The notes beneath the pieces were generated by a model, which saw only the letters and a list, made by a program, of their open reading frames with translations, was not told where the DNA came from and did not search any database. The position numbers were made by a program, and so were the translations under genes. Positions 23,901 to 31,027 of a DNA stretch of 64,000 nt are shown here, in pieces (the first letter of the stretch is position 1; the number at the start of each line of letters is the position of its first letter). Source of the stretch: Nitrospirota bacterium (lineage in GTDB: Bacteria > Nitrospirota > Thermodesulfovibrionia > Thermodesulfovibrionales > Magnetobacteriaceae). Location: contig JADFYO010000003.1 in the NCBI GenBank assembly GCA_015233015.1, positions 27,653 to 91,652 of the forward strand, written 5' to 3'.

Positions 23901-25604
23901 CTGTTGAACAGGATTGCCGGTAGCGGTAAATGTTCCTGCCGATGGGTCATAAAGTTCTGCTGTTTGTTGAGAACCAGTGATGCCGCTGCCGGTAATAAGC
24001 ACTTTTCCGTTTGTTAACAGCGTGGCGGTGTGCATGTCTCGTGGCTGTTTCGGTGTGCTGGTAGCGGCAAAAGTCCCTGCTGTTGGGTCATACAGTTCTG
24101 CAGTTTGTTCAGCAGCAGTCGTTGACCAGCTGCCGACAATAAGTACCTTACCGTTAGGTAACAGAGTGGCAGTATGCCAGCTGCGCGGTTGAACAGGTGT
24201 GCCGGTAGTGGCAAAAGTCCCTGGTGTTGGGTCATAGAGTTCCGCTGTTTGAGCAGCACCAGAAAGACCGCTGCCGACAACAAGCACCTTACCGCTGGGT
24301 AACAGCGTGGTCGTGTGATAGTAACGCTGTTGATTTGGATTGCCGGTAGTATTGCTGAACATCCCTATCCCTGCCACAGATGGGTCGTACAGTTCCGCTG
24401 TTTGAGCATATGTGGTATTGTCGCTGCCGACAATAAGCACCTTACCGTTTGCTAACAACGTGGATGTGTGATTCCAACGCTGATAAGTAAGATTGTAGGC
24501 GGTGGCGGAATATGACCCTGCCGATGGGGTGAACACTTCCGCAGTCTTTTGGTTACCCGAAGAGTTAGTACCGACAATGAGCACCTGACCGCCTGCTAAC
24601 AATGTTGCTGTGTGGTAACAACGTGATTGAACGGGGTCCCCGACAGTGCGGGCAAAAGTAGTCGCAGTAGGGTCGTAAAGTTCAGCTGTTTGACCAGAGG
24701 TGCCGCCCCCGACAATAAGGACCTTACCATTAGGCAGCAGTGTTGCCGTGTGGAGGTAACGGTTCAGAACCGGACTGCCGGTAGCGGCGAATGTACCCGC
24801 GGTTGGGTCGAAAAGTTCAGCTGTTCCGGCAGATGAGTTACCCCCGACAATAAGCACCTTACCGTTACCGGTTTCTAACAGCGTTGCTGAGTGATAGTAT
24901 CGCTGATGAACCGGGTTGCCGGAAGTATAGGAAAAAGTCCCGGTAGTATTGTCGTAAAGTTCAGCCGTTTGAAGAGAACCCGTACCCCCAACGATAAGCA
25001 CCTTGCCGTTTGATAAGAGAGTTGCGGTGTGATAGGAACGCTGTTGTTTAGGAGTGCCGTTAGTAGCGGTAAACGTTCCTGCTGACGGGTCATAAAGTTC
25101 AGCTGTCTGCTCGCTGCCAGCGTAGCTGCTGCCGACGATAAGCACCTGACCGTTGGATAACAGCGTGGCGGTGTGATTTGCACGCGGTTGAACAGGAGTG
25201 CCATTAGTGCCGGAAGTAGCGGTAAACGTCCCTGTCGATGGGTCATAAAGTTCAGCTGTCTGACCGGTAGCCGAGGAGACCCCACTTCCTACGATGAGCA
25301 CCTTACCGTTGGGTAAGAGCGTTGCTGTGTGATAGTAACGTTGCTGTGTAGGGGCACCTGTAGTAGTAGTAAACGTCCCTGTTGACGGGTCATAAAGTTC
25401 GGCTGTTTGAGTAGACAACATACCTCCGACAATAAGCACCTTGCCGTTGTTTAACAGCGTGATTGTGTTGGATTCGCGGGAGTTATTTGCATTGCCAACA
25501 GCATTAAAACCGCCCACTACCAATGCGGAGGCCGTCTGATTTGTTGCGAAAAGAATTATAGCAAATAACAACAGAGTTATGAGAATATCCGGTACCCGAT
25601 TCAT
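20919..25604 (-). CDS. Secreted giant with 14 Kelch-type blades and 7 Ig-like domains
   Basis: The 1561-residue protein starts with a signal peptide ending near TASALVVGG. Fourteen consecutive repeats of about 46-51 residues follow (QRxYHTATLLPNGKVLIVGG, then QTAELYDPxxGTF), enough for two seven-bladed propellers. Next comes a galactose-oxidase-C-terminal-like domain (near residues 690-790), then seven bacterial Ig-like domains of about 90 residues (VTFTA, GTVTFKDG, ITAxYxGDxNN). A PTPTPTPTP linker precedes the third. A short C-terminal beta domain ends the protein. No catalytic Tyr-Cys motif of galactose oxidase was noticed. A surface or adhesive role is likely. No LPXTG or autotransporter barrel is seen. 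Confidence 0.85.
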   Translation of the reverse strand: MNRVPDILITLLLFAIILFATNQTASALVVGGFNAVGNANNSRESNTITLLNNGKVLIVGGMLSTQTAELYDPSTGTFTTTTGAPTQQRYYHTATLLPNGKVLIVGSGVSSATGQTAELYDPSTGTFTATSGTNGTPVQPRANHTATLLSNGQVLIVGSSYAGSEQTAELYDPSAGTFTATNGTPKQQRSYHTATLLSNGKVLIVGGTGSLQTAELYDNTTGTFSYTSGNPVHQRYYHSATLLETGNGKVLIVGGNSSAGTAELFDPTAGTFAATGSPVLNRYLHTATLLPNGKVLIVGGGTSGQTAELYDPTATTFARTVGDPVQSRCYHTATLLAGGQVLIVGTNSSGNQKTAEVFTPSAGSYSATAYNLTYQRWNHTSTLLANGKVLIVGSDNTTYAQTAELYDPSVAGIGMFSNTTGNPNQQRYYHTTTLLPSGKVLVVGSGLSGAAQTAELYDPTPGTFATTGTPVQPRSWHTATLLPNGKVLIVGSWSTTAAEQTAELYDPTAGTFAATSTPKQPRDMHTATLLTNGKVLITGSGITGSQQTAELYDPSAGTFTATGNPVQQRYYHTATLLPNGKVLIVGGSPSQQTAELYDSTAGTFTATGNPVQQRYLHSATLLPCGQVLIVGGYSSNQTAELYDPTTGTFTATDNPNQQRLYHTSTLLPNGKVLIAGGFYSTQTAEVFDPFAGLITGSRRPDVSSISYAGTNITIAGTKFKGDSEASGGATNNSSTNYPILQMMRIDNGQSYYVPFDSTTNWSATAFQSTSISSYPGGHYIASIITNALQSTFSGSETGVKLLKMSPSISCSTSGTPSTYGNSVTFTASVSGGNSPGGSVTFSDSIGGTICSSVTLSSTSASCSTSSLSASTHTITAAYGGDTNNASTSCTVTQVVNATTSTTTTVSSSLKPSNDGDTVTFTASVTGSSPTGTVTFKDGTTTLAAASLNANRQAAYSTSSLSAGTHTITAAYGGDSNNSSSTSSVLNQVVNSVTPTPTPTPTPATTTTTITSSQNPSTYGAAVTFTAAVTSSAQTGPPPSGTITFSDGSTTLGTASPYYGQASFSTSTLSAGTHSITAAYGGDTNNSSSTSGALSQVVNPITTTTSITSSMNPAKYGSAVTFTATVPGTSPTGTVTFKDGSTTLGTASLANGQAAYSTSSLSVGTHSITAVYSGDTINAASTSGALSQVVSSMSSATSLTSSRNPATFGVSVTFTATVNGSAPTGTVTFKDGSGILAAVSISNGQAAYTTASLSAGSHSITAVYSGDTNNSASTSNALSQVVTSVIVTSSMNPANYGVPVTFTAAVMGNSPTGTITFMSGTTRLSTVTLDSGGQAALTVSSMAAGTYSITAAYSGDANNPAATSAVLTQIIASVTVTSSINPALYGTLVTFTAAVTGNYPTGTVTFMDNMTIDNTTGNTTFDNITTLKAVSLFDGTASMATDALPVGTHFITANYSGDADNPASKSAPIKQQITNNTIQTVTFTISGNGSVLVYDDSFNPQAALKKDSNISVPSGSTRIFYFMPGAGSTLTQILVNGVAMPPVSVIRAIMVEDYAVTAVYSP

Positions 25605-25787
25605 TTTATACCCTCAGTCGGCAATTGAATCTATGTCTGTAAACTGAACTGTGTTAACCCTGATTTAACCCTTTATGTCTATAAGACAAATATTAACCCC
25701 TCTTTGAAAAAAAAAGCAAGCAGGAAAATGTTTAGTGTCACAGATGGTTTGCAAAAACTGCAATTTCTGTGCGCGTTTTCTACTTCC

Positions 25788-26606
25788 TCATGGCTTAGTT
25801 GGCGTGTACTTTTCCAGCATAGCCGTTAAGATTTCAGGGGATGACGGCCATTGACCACGCCTCTGCCCCGCATGGGTTTGATAGTCTCCCAATCGGTCAG
25901 GGTCAGGCTGTACCACTTTTCCATCCTTTAGGAATAGCAGCCCGACTTTATCAGTGGGCATTCGGGAGACAAAGGTCTCGGCGGCATTCAGAACCTGCCT
26001 CAGAAGCGTCAAAACATTGGCGGCATCTACAGGCGGGTCGCTGGTAACGCGCCGAAAGTCGGCCTCCGTATAACAGGCAAGACGGCGGATTTCGTTGATA
26101 AGCCCTTCGGGCGTGAACCCTGGAGACTTCTCGACTGCGGCCAGGACAACGGCACCTATCGGTAAAATCCGGTCGTTGATCGTTATTATGTCAACCACAT
26201 CGCGCGGCTCTCGCCGCCCGGCTGCGGCCATAACCTTATTCATGGCAAGATCAAGGGGATGAAGGACGAAGCCGAACGTGTCATCCCGCACAGTCGGGAA
26301 AAACCGGAAGTCGCTGTCAACCACCCACTCCAGCTTTGTTGTCGCATCCTCCTTCGAGGCCAGTATGGAGTAAAAGGCCGGCTCACGCCGCTGCCATTGG
26401 AGGGCATACCCATTGGCCTGCAACATTGCGCTGTCCACCTGCACCGCCTGCGCCACTCGTTCTTCTCGGTCATGGAAGATGTCGATATCTTCAGAATAGC
26501 GCGGGGCATTCCTGTTTAGAGGAGCGCTTCCGGCAACGTAACTTTCGGGGTCGCGGTGAGCAGCCAGAAGGCACAAAATCGCGGTCTGAATTTTAGACAG
26601 CGGCAC
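25788..26606 (-). CDS. Nucleotidyltransferase of the AbiEii/AbiGii toxin type
   Basis: The 272-residue protein contains the DNA-polymerase-beta-like nucleotidyltransferase motif: VAGSAPLNRNAPRYSEDIDIFHD (about residues 21-43) with a GS, an Arg and the DID metal-binding pair, then a third acidic segment in TTKLEWVVDSDFRF. The AMNKVMAAAGRREPRDVVDII segment is characteristic of AbiEii/AbiGii-type proteins. Members act as toxins or abortive-infection effectors that modify tRNA or proteins. The GTG start overlaps the upstream small gene by 14 bases, a toxin-antitoxin-like arrangement. GC content is visibly higher than in the neighbouring accessory gene. Confidence 0.82.
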   Translation of the reverse strand: MPLSKIQTAILCLLAAHRDPESYVAGSAPLNRNAPRYSEDIDIFHDREERVAQAVQVDSAMLQANGYALQWQRREPAFYSILASKEDATTKLEWVVDSDFRFFPTVRDDTFGFVLHPLDLAMNKVMAAAGRREPRDVVDIITINDRILPIGAVVLAAVEKSPGFTPEGLINEIRRLACYTEADFRRVTSDPPVDAANVLTLLRQVLNAAETFVSRMPTDKVGLLFLKDGKVVQPDPDRLGDYQTHAGQRRGQWPSSPEILTAMLEKYTPTKP

Positions 26607-26817
26607 GGCAAGCCGCCTCTATCTGCTCTGCAAGCCGTCGTGCTGCCATGCCGCCTTCGACCCTCAGGCTCCATGTGATAGCTAAGGCATCAGCTGGGGT
26701 AGGGTGCGGCACAGGGCGGCTGCTCCACAAGGCAATAGCGCCGTACTCTTCAAAGGCCGTGCGATAGAGCCGCTCTATTTCGCTTAGTTTACCGCCGTCA
26801 TTGAGTTGCTCGTCCAT
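26593..26817 (-). CDS. Small helical protein, candidate antitoxin of the nucleotidyltransferase
   Basis: A 74-residue, mostly helical acidic protein with no recognised domain: KLSEIERLYRTAFEEYGAIALW, a proline-rich turn, then ALAITWSLRVEGGMAARRLAEQIEAACRAAV. Its end overlaps the start of the nucleotidyltransferase gene, so the two are translationally coupled, as in type II or type IV toxin-antitoxin pairs. The antitoxin role is inferred from that arrangement only. The promoter leaves virtually no 5' leader. Confidence 0.6.
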   Translation of the reverse strand: MDEQLNDGGKLSEIERLYRTAFEEYGAIALWSSRPVPHPTPADALAITWSLRVEGGMAARRLAEQIEAACRAAV

Positions 26818-26823
26818 AATTAT

Positions 26824-26852
26824 AGTATATCATTCAGCGGGGTGCTTTGCAA
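26824..26852 (-). promoter_or_regulatory. Promoter of the nucleotidyltransferase pair, leaderless
   Basis: Read on the minus strand, TTGCAA (26852-26847) and TATACT (26829-26824) are spaced by 17 bases. The ATG begins at 26817, six bases after the -10 box. Transcription should start at or next to the initiation codon, and no Shine-Dalgarno is present. Confidence 0.55.
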
Positions 26853-26952
26853 GCGGTAAGTTTGAGCGCTTAATTCCCTTGTATATGGTAACTCTCTGTG
26901 GGCTTATATGTTTGGTTTCCACTAAATGTGCATTTTACTCATGTCGGTATCT

Positions 26953-27975
26953 CTATAGACCGAGAGCTGTTTTTATGGCATATGTAGCAACTCCTGTTCC
27001 GACTTTGGTAGCAACATCTAACGCCCATTTCCCAGCACTTTTAAGATGCTGCAGTGTAGATGGACCATCCTTTTTTATGGCCGATGTTTCAGCAGAGGCG
27101 ATATCTCCAATAGAAATATCATGCTCTGGATTTGTTGCCTCTTTACGCATAGCTGATCTTAATAAAGGTAGTTCCATTGCTAAAGCAGAAAGATCAATTT
27201 GACCGTTTTGTTGATTCCATATCTGATGAAATGTAATATCTTTGGCATGGTTATTATGTCCCATTTGAAATGCCTGACCTGCATTATATGTATCTCTTGT
27301 CACGTTAACCGTCCCCCTATTTATCATTATCGAATTTGCTTGTTCACTTAAAGTACTTCTACTTCCATCTGAAGTGAGTTCTAAAAGTCCAGGCCGACCA
27401 GAAAAACCCATAATTTGATTCGTAAGAAAACGAAGCTCGTCAAGAGGTAGCTTGATATTATTGGCCATCATACCTGCTTCTTCATTTATTTCTGATATAT
27501 TTGATTCTGTAAGAACTCCAGCCATATTGCTTATATCATAAACCGTTCTTTCAACCATTCTTATAATCCTACCTTCGCGTTCTTCAATAAGCCAGAAAAG
27601 ATTCTGCCATTCTTTATATCTTTGTAGATGCGCTACCAACGGTTCTATTTGCGTATTAAATTGTTCTCTTAAGTGGTGCAAGCGGCTACAGATTTCTTCT
27701 GCGTCCCGATATCGACTTCTTGCTAATAAAAGATCAAGATTTTTACGCAATTCAACCAACCTGCGAGAATGAAAATCTTCTACTGACAAATATTTAAAGT
27801 CGATAAGAACAGAAAATACATCTTGAAATGCTTGCTCAACAATCTGAACGACCTTCGCTATAAATCTAAGTAGTTGACGCAGGTCGTAATCAGAAATTGA
27901 TCTATCATCTACTGCTGATACCAGCATGTCCTCTATTTGGTGTACAACTCGCTCTAACTCATTTCCTCTGTCCAT
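26953..27975 (-). CDS. Orphan helical protein with conflict-system-like C-terminal segment
   Basis: About 340 residues from the ATG at 27975, which is preceded by AGGAG at good spacing; an in-frame start at 28047 lacks this. The first 190 residues are helical and charged and look coiled (VELRKNLDLLLARSRYRDAEEICSRLHHLRE). A middle region has INRGTVNVTRDTYNAGQAFQMG. The last 80 residues (LSALAMELPLLRSAMRKEA, then a run ending STLQHLKSAGKWALDVATKVG plus a hydrophobic glycine-rich tail) resemble, from memory, a C-terminal module found in bacterial conflict and NTPase-linked proteins. No enzyme motif is seen. The gene is AT-rich compared with its neighbour. Confidence 0.6.
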   Translation of the reverse strand: MDRGNELERVVHQIEDMLVSAVDDRSISDYDLRQLLRFIAKVVQIVEQAFQDVFSVLIDFKYLSVEDFHSRRLVELRKNLDLLLARSRYRDAEEICSRLHHLREQFNTQIEPLVAHLQRYKEWQNLFWLIEEREGRIIRMVERTVYDISNMAGVLTESNISEINEEAGMMANNIKLPLDELRFLTNQIMGFSGRPGLLELTSDGSRSTLSEQANSIMINRGTVNVTRDTYNAGQAFQMGHNNHAKDITFHQIWNQQNGQIDLSALAMELPLLRSAMRKEATNPEHDISIGDIASAETSAIKKDGPSTLQHLKSAGKWALDVATKVGTGVATYAIKTALGL

Positions 27976-28145
27976 CACAATCTCCTTTTCCAACACTGCT
28001 AACCAGTCAACCACAGATATGCAGACCACTCCGCAGTCATCAGACACTGACTAATCCACAATGCATTCTAACAACCTATGCTTATATTATACACATAATC
28101 ATTTCAATTGTCAATAATAATTATTATTAATATAGCGATATATCA

Positions 28146-28209
28146 TAACGTTACGAGGCGCGTTACGCCATATTGTTACTCTTAGGTAACATGTAACGTA
28201 AAGGTAACG
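28146..28209. promoter_or_regulatory. Array of GTTAC / GTAAC sites
   Basis: Three GTTAC sites (28150, 28162, 28175) are followed by three GTAAC sites (28186, 28193, 28204). The inner pair forms TGTTAC-TCTTAG-GTAACA, the outer sites are CGTTACG direct repeats 12 bases apart and GTAACG repeats 11 bases apart, and a TAACGTTA palindrome is at 28146-28153. Near-helical spacing suggests cooperative binding of a regulator or an iteron-like array. The array lies about 170-230 bases upstream of the minus-strand gene starting at 27975. Confidence 0.5.
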
Positions 28210-28366
28210 CTGCTATAAAATTAATTCATAAAGGCACCCGTTATTTTATTGGGGAAAATGGGATGTTTAACTTCCTGATTTCGTTATATAAGACTGTTAT
28301 CCAAAAGAATTCTTCGACAGGTTCAGGCAGGTGGTTTTATTAAAGAATTATTTACCTTTAGTTACT

Positions 28367-28437
28367 GCCTGTGTATAAACATTTTTTTTATCTATTGGCG
28401 GCGGCACCGGCAACAATGCCGTTGTTTATACACAGGC
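28367..28437. repeat. 15-base perfect inverted repeat with nested hairpin
   Basis: GCCTGTGTATAAACA at 28367-28381 is exactly complementary to 28423-28437. The 41-base interior carries a second stem (CGGCA-ACAA-TGCCG). It lies 11 bases past the stop codon of the small exported-protein gene on the minus strand, so it may act as a 3' structure. The unusual length also fits a mobile-element remnant. Confidence 0.75.
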
Positions 28438-28448
28438 CTTTCGGTGGG

Positions 28449-28781
28449 TTATTGATTTCCGCCTTGATGGTTGTTGCGATTGCCGGGGCCGTTGCCATGA
28501 CCGTTATTGTTGGGGCCGTATTTTTCATGGCACGCCTTGAGGTCGCCGTGTACTTTGGCCGCCTGTACGCATGACTTCATTGACTGTAGGCGGGAAATCC
28601 TGCCATCGATATTTTGAAGGATTTCAGCCTTTTTCTTCTCAATATCCGGCCCCTGGCCCTGACCTCCCTGCTGAACTTGCTCCTGTGGGGCTCCCCCCTG
28701 CTGTGTGACCGTGCCGCCTATTGCGTATGCCGGTATTGCAAGCACACAGCTAATTACTACAGCTATCAGTTCCTTTTTCAT
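28449..28781 (-). CDS. Small exported glycine/asparagine/glutamine-rich protein
   Basis: From the ATG at 28781, which has an AAGGAGG site, the product is about 109 residues with a clear signal peptide (KKELIAVVISCVLAIPAYA). The mature part has a Gln/Gly-rich segment, a helical middle (IEKKKAEILQNIDGRISRLQSMKSCVQAAKVHGDLKACHEKYG) with two cysteines that could form a disulfide, and an Asn/Gly/His-rich tail. No family is recognised. An in-frame start 54 bases further upstream would spoil the signal peptide. Confidence 0.65.
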   Translation of the reverse strand: MKKELIAVVISCVLAIPAYAIGGTVTQQGGAPQEQVQQGGQGQGPDIEKKKAEILQNIDGRISRLQSMKSCVQAAKVHGDLKACHEKYGPNNNGHGNGPGNRNNHQGGNQ

Positions 28782-28912
28782 CGCTGCCTCCTTATTGAAT
28801 GACCATTTTCCCGGATGAGCTGCTTCACGACCCATTCTCCGGGTAAGATGAAGTATAAACTAACTATACAGCTTTTATAAACCTCTCTTTGCGAACACCC
28901 GCGTCTGATATC

Positions 28913-28941
28913 TTGACAAAATCTCAACAAATTACTATCAT
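28913..28941 (+). promoter_or_regulatory. Promoter of the radical SAM gene
   Basis: TTGACA at 28913-28918 and TATCAT at 28936-28941 with a 17-base spacer, about 55 bases ahead of the ATG at 28998. Confidence 0.6.
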
Positions 28942-28997
28942 AAAACATAAAGTGGGGCGTTGCTCAGCTATATTGATTGAATTGGGGTGGCATAGCT

Positions 28998-30068
28998 ATG
29001 GGACTATTGTATTCTAAAATGAAGATATTTCACTTCAAGGACAAGATCGACTCCCTTGCCCCTGGTGTCGATAAGATTCTTCCTCCCGTTCAAATCAGAA
29101 TAAAACCCACGAACCGCTGCGGGCACAACTGCCGTTACTGCGCGTATAGGGCTAAGAATTTGCAGATTGGGAAGGACATGAACCTTGCCGACTCAATCCC
29201 AAAAGACAAGATGCTGGAACTGATAGACGATATAATCGACATGGGCGTAAGAAGCGTGACCTTCAGCGGCGGTGGCGACCCGTTTTGCTACCCATTCTTG
29301 ATAGACACCGTCACAAAACTATCAAACAGTCCGGTTAAATTCGCATCCCTGACAAACGGGGCAAATTTAAACGGTGAGATAGCAGAAATCTTTGCCGCCA
29401 AGGCCACATGGCTTAGAATCTCCATCGACGGATGGGACGACGAAAGCTACTCGGCGTACAGGGCCGTGAAACATGGGGAATTTACCAGGGTTATGAATAA
29501 TATCGGGATGTTTAAGAAGCTCCCGGGGCGGTGTTTTTTAGGCGTTGTTATTGTTGTGGACAAGAAAAATGCCCCCCATGTGTATGATTTTATAAAAAGA
29601 CTAAAGGATACCGGCGTTGACAGCGTTAAAATCTCTCCCTGTATTGTCAGCAACACAGGCGTCGAAAATAATCTTTATCACCGCGATATATTCCAATCTG
29701 TGAAAGAGCAGACTATAAGGGCGCGCAGAGATTTCGTCGATTCGGCGTTTGAGATATTCGACGCCTATCATGAACTACACAATAAGTTCGATAAAGATTA
29801 CACATGGTGTCCATATATTCAGATATTACCGATAATCGGCGCCGATTTAAACGTATATTCGTGTCAGGATAAGGCGTATAATCTTGAGGAAGGACTGATA
29901 GGGTCTGTGAAAAATATGGGATTTAAAGAGCTATGGTTTTCGGATAAATGGAAGTTCTTTCGTATTAATCCATCTATCCATTGTAATCATCACTGCGTTT
30001 CAAACGAAAATAACAGACTTATTATCGAGTATTTAAACGCCGATCTCGAACATTTGGACTTTGTATAA
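28998..30068 (+). CDS. Radical SAM protein with C-terminal cysteine-rich (SPASM-like) region
   Basis: About 356 residues. The iron-sulfur motif is CGHNCRYCAYR (Cys-x3-Cys-x2-Cys, near residues 42-49). It is followed by the GGGDP-type SAM contact in VTFSGGGDPFCYP and ISIDGWDDESYSAYR. The C-terminal part has several cysteines (WCPYI, YSCQDKAYN, HCNHHCVS) that could hold an auxiliary cluster, as in SPASM or twitch domains. Members modify peptides or carry out diverse radical chemistry; the substrate is unknown. ATG 28998 is preferred over the in-frame TTG 28977. Confidence 0.87.
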   Translation: MGLLYSKMKIFHFKDKIDSLAPGVDKILPPVQIRIKPTNRCGHNCRYCAYRAKNLQIGKDMNLADSIPKDKMLELIDDIIDMGVRSVTFSGGGDPFCYPFLIDTVTKLSNSPVKFASLTNGANLNGEIAEIFAAKATWLRISIDGWDDESYSAYRAVKHGEFTRVMNNIGMFKKLPGRCFLGVVIVVDKKNAPHVYDFIKRLKDTGVDSVKISPCIVSNTGVENNLYHRDIFQSVKEQTIRARRDFVDSAFEIFDAYHELHNKFDKDYTWCPYIQILPIIGADLNVYSCQDKAYNLEEGLIGSVKNMGFKELWFSDKWKFFRINPSIHCNHHCVSNENNRLIIEYLNADLEHLDFV

Positions 30069-30077
30069 AAACAAATT

Positions 30078-30117
30078 GCCTGGCCGTCCCCTTAGGGACG
30101 GCGTGAACTGCCCAGGC
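30078..30117. terminator. Nested hairpin between convergent genes
   Basis: An 8-base perfect stem (GCCGTCCC at 30083-30090 with GGGACGGC at 30095-30102, loop CTTA) sits inside an outer GCCTGG/CCAGGC pair (30078-30083, 30112-30117). It separates the radical SAM gene from dapA, which converge here. There is no strong T-run, so termination efficiency is uncertain. Confidence 0.6.
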
Positions 30118-30134
30118 TCGCTTACACTAACTTC

Positions 30135-31007
30135 TTATATCAACTTATAAGAACTTAATACGTCTTTGAGTTTGCCTCTGTTGGATTCGGACATCTCACA
30201 AAGCGGCAGGCGAAACTCCTCCTTTACCCTGCCCATCATGGCAAGGGCTGTCTTTACAGGTATAGGGTTGGTCTCGATAAACATTGCCACATTCAAGGGG
30301 TCAAGGTAGAAGTGAAGCCTTCTGGCCTCGTCAATATTGCCCTGCAGCAGAGCTGTGCACATTTGCGCCGATTCCTTTGGCATGACGTTTGCCGTTACGC
30401 TGATGGCACCCTTGCCGCCAAGCAGCATCTGTGGAAACGTAGTGAAATCATCCCCTGAGAGCACCGTTATAGCATCGCCGCAGAGTCTTATTATCTCGCT
30501 TGTCTGTTTCATATCGCCGGTCGCCTCTTTTATAGCGACAATTGACTTGATAGCCGAGAGGCGGGCAACGGTTGACGGCAATATATTAAGTGCCGTGCGC
30601 CCAGGCACGTTATAAAGCACAATCGGTATATCGACAGCCTCCGCAACGGCCTTGTAATGCCGGTAGATGCCCTCCTGTGTGGGTTTATTATAGTATGGGC
30701 AGACAAGCAGTGAGGCGTCTGCGCCAATCTTTTTTGCCTCTCTGGTCATCCGTATTGTCTCTTCCGTCGAATTTGCACCAGTGCCGGCTATTATCGGAAT
30801 CCTGCCGTTGGCGGTCTTCACCGCGGTTTCGATGACGCGGTAATGCTCATCATATTCCAGCGTGGCCGACTCGCCGGTAGTGCCGCACGGGATGATTGCG
30901 CTTGTCCCGGACTGGATATGCCACTCTATCAGCTCCGAATAGGTCTTTTCGTCGAAACGTCCGTTATTAAAGGGTGTTACAAGTGCCACCATCGAGCCTT
31001 TAAACAT
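30135..31007 (-). CDS. dapA: 4-hydroxy-tetrahydrodipicolinate synthase
   Basis: The 290-residue protein shows DapA motifs: ALVTPFNNG at the start, the pyruvate/ASA-binding PCGTTGESATLEYDEH, the Tyr of LYNVPGRTA, the Schiff-base Lys in VAIKEATGD (near residue 161) and GGKGAISVTAN. It condenses pyruvate and aspartate semialdehyde at the entry to the diaminopimelate/lysine pathway, serving both lysine and peptidoglycan. It ends the lysA-dapF-dapA operon, 20 bases after dapF. Confidence 0.97.
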   Translation of the reverse strand: MFKGSMVALVTPFNNGRFDEKTYSELIEWHIQSGTSAIIPCGTTGESATLEYDEHYRVIETAVKTANGRIPIIAGTGANSTEETIRMTREAKKIGADASLLVCPYYNKPTQEGIYRHYKAVAEAVDIPIVLYNVPGRTALNILPSTVARLSAIKSIVAIKEATGDMKQTSEIIRLCGDAITVLSGDDFTTFPQMLLGGKGAISVTANVMPKESAQMCTALLQGNIDEARRLHFYLDPLNVAMFIETNPIPVKTALAMMGRVKEEFRLPLCEMSESNRGKLKDVLSSYKLI

Positions 31008-31027
31008 TGATATTCTCCTCCTGTATG

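Larger units (their letters stand above)
28048..28448. other. Non-coding accessory stretch with repeated sites
   Basis: No gene is evident in these 401 bases. The stretch holds a cluster of GTTAC/GTAAC sites at 28146-28109 region continuing to 28209, a decayed fragment reminiscent of the MITE stem near 28309-28325 (TTCGACAGGTTCAGG), and the 15-base inverted repeat at 28367-28437. The two repeat features are listed separately. Confidence 0.5.

Noticed and set aside
23500-25500. Open reading frames antisense to the Kelch repeats, such as 23525-23950 and 24875-25285
   Set aside because: They mirror the repeated codons of the real gene and have no ribosome-binding sites or protein-like composition of their own.
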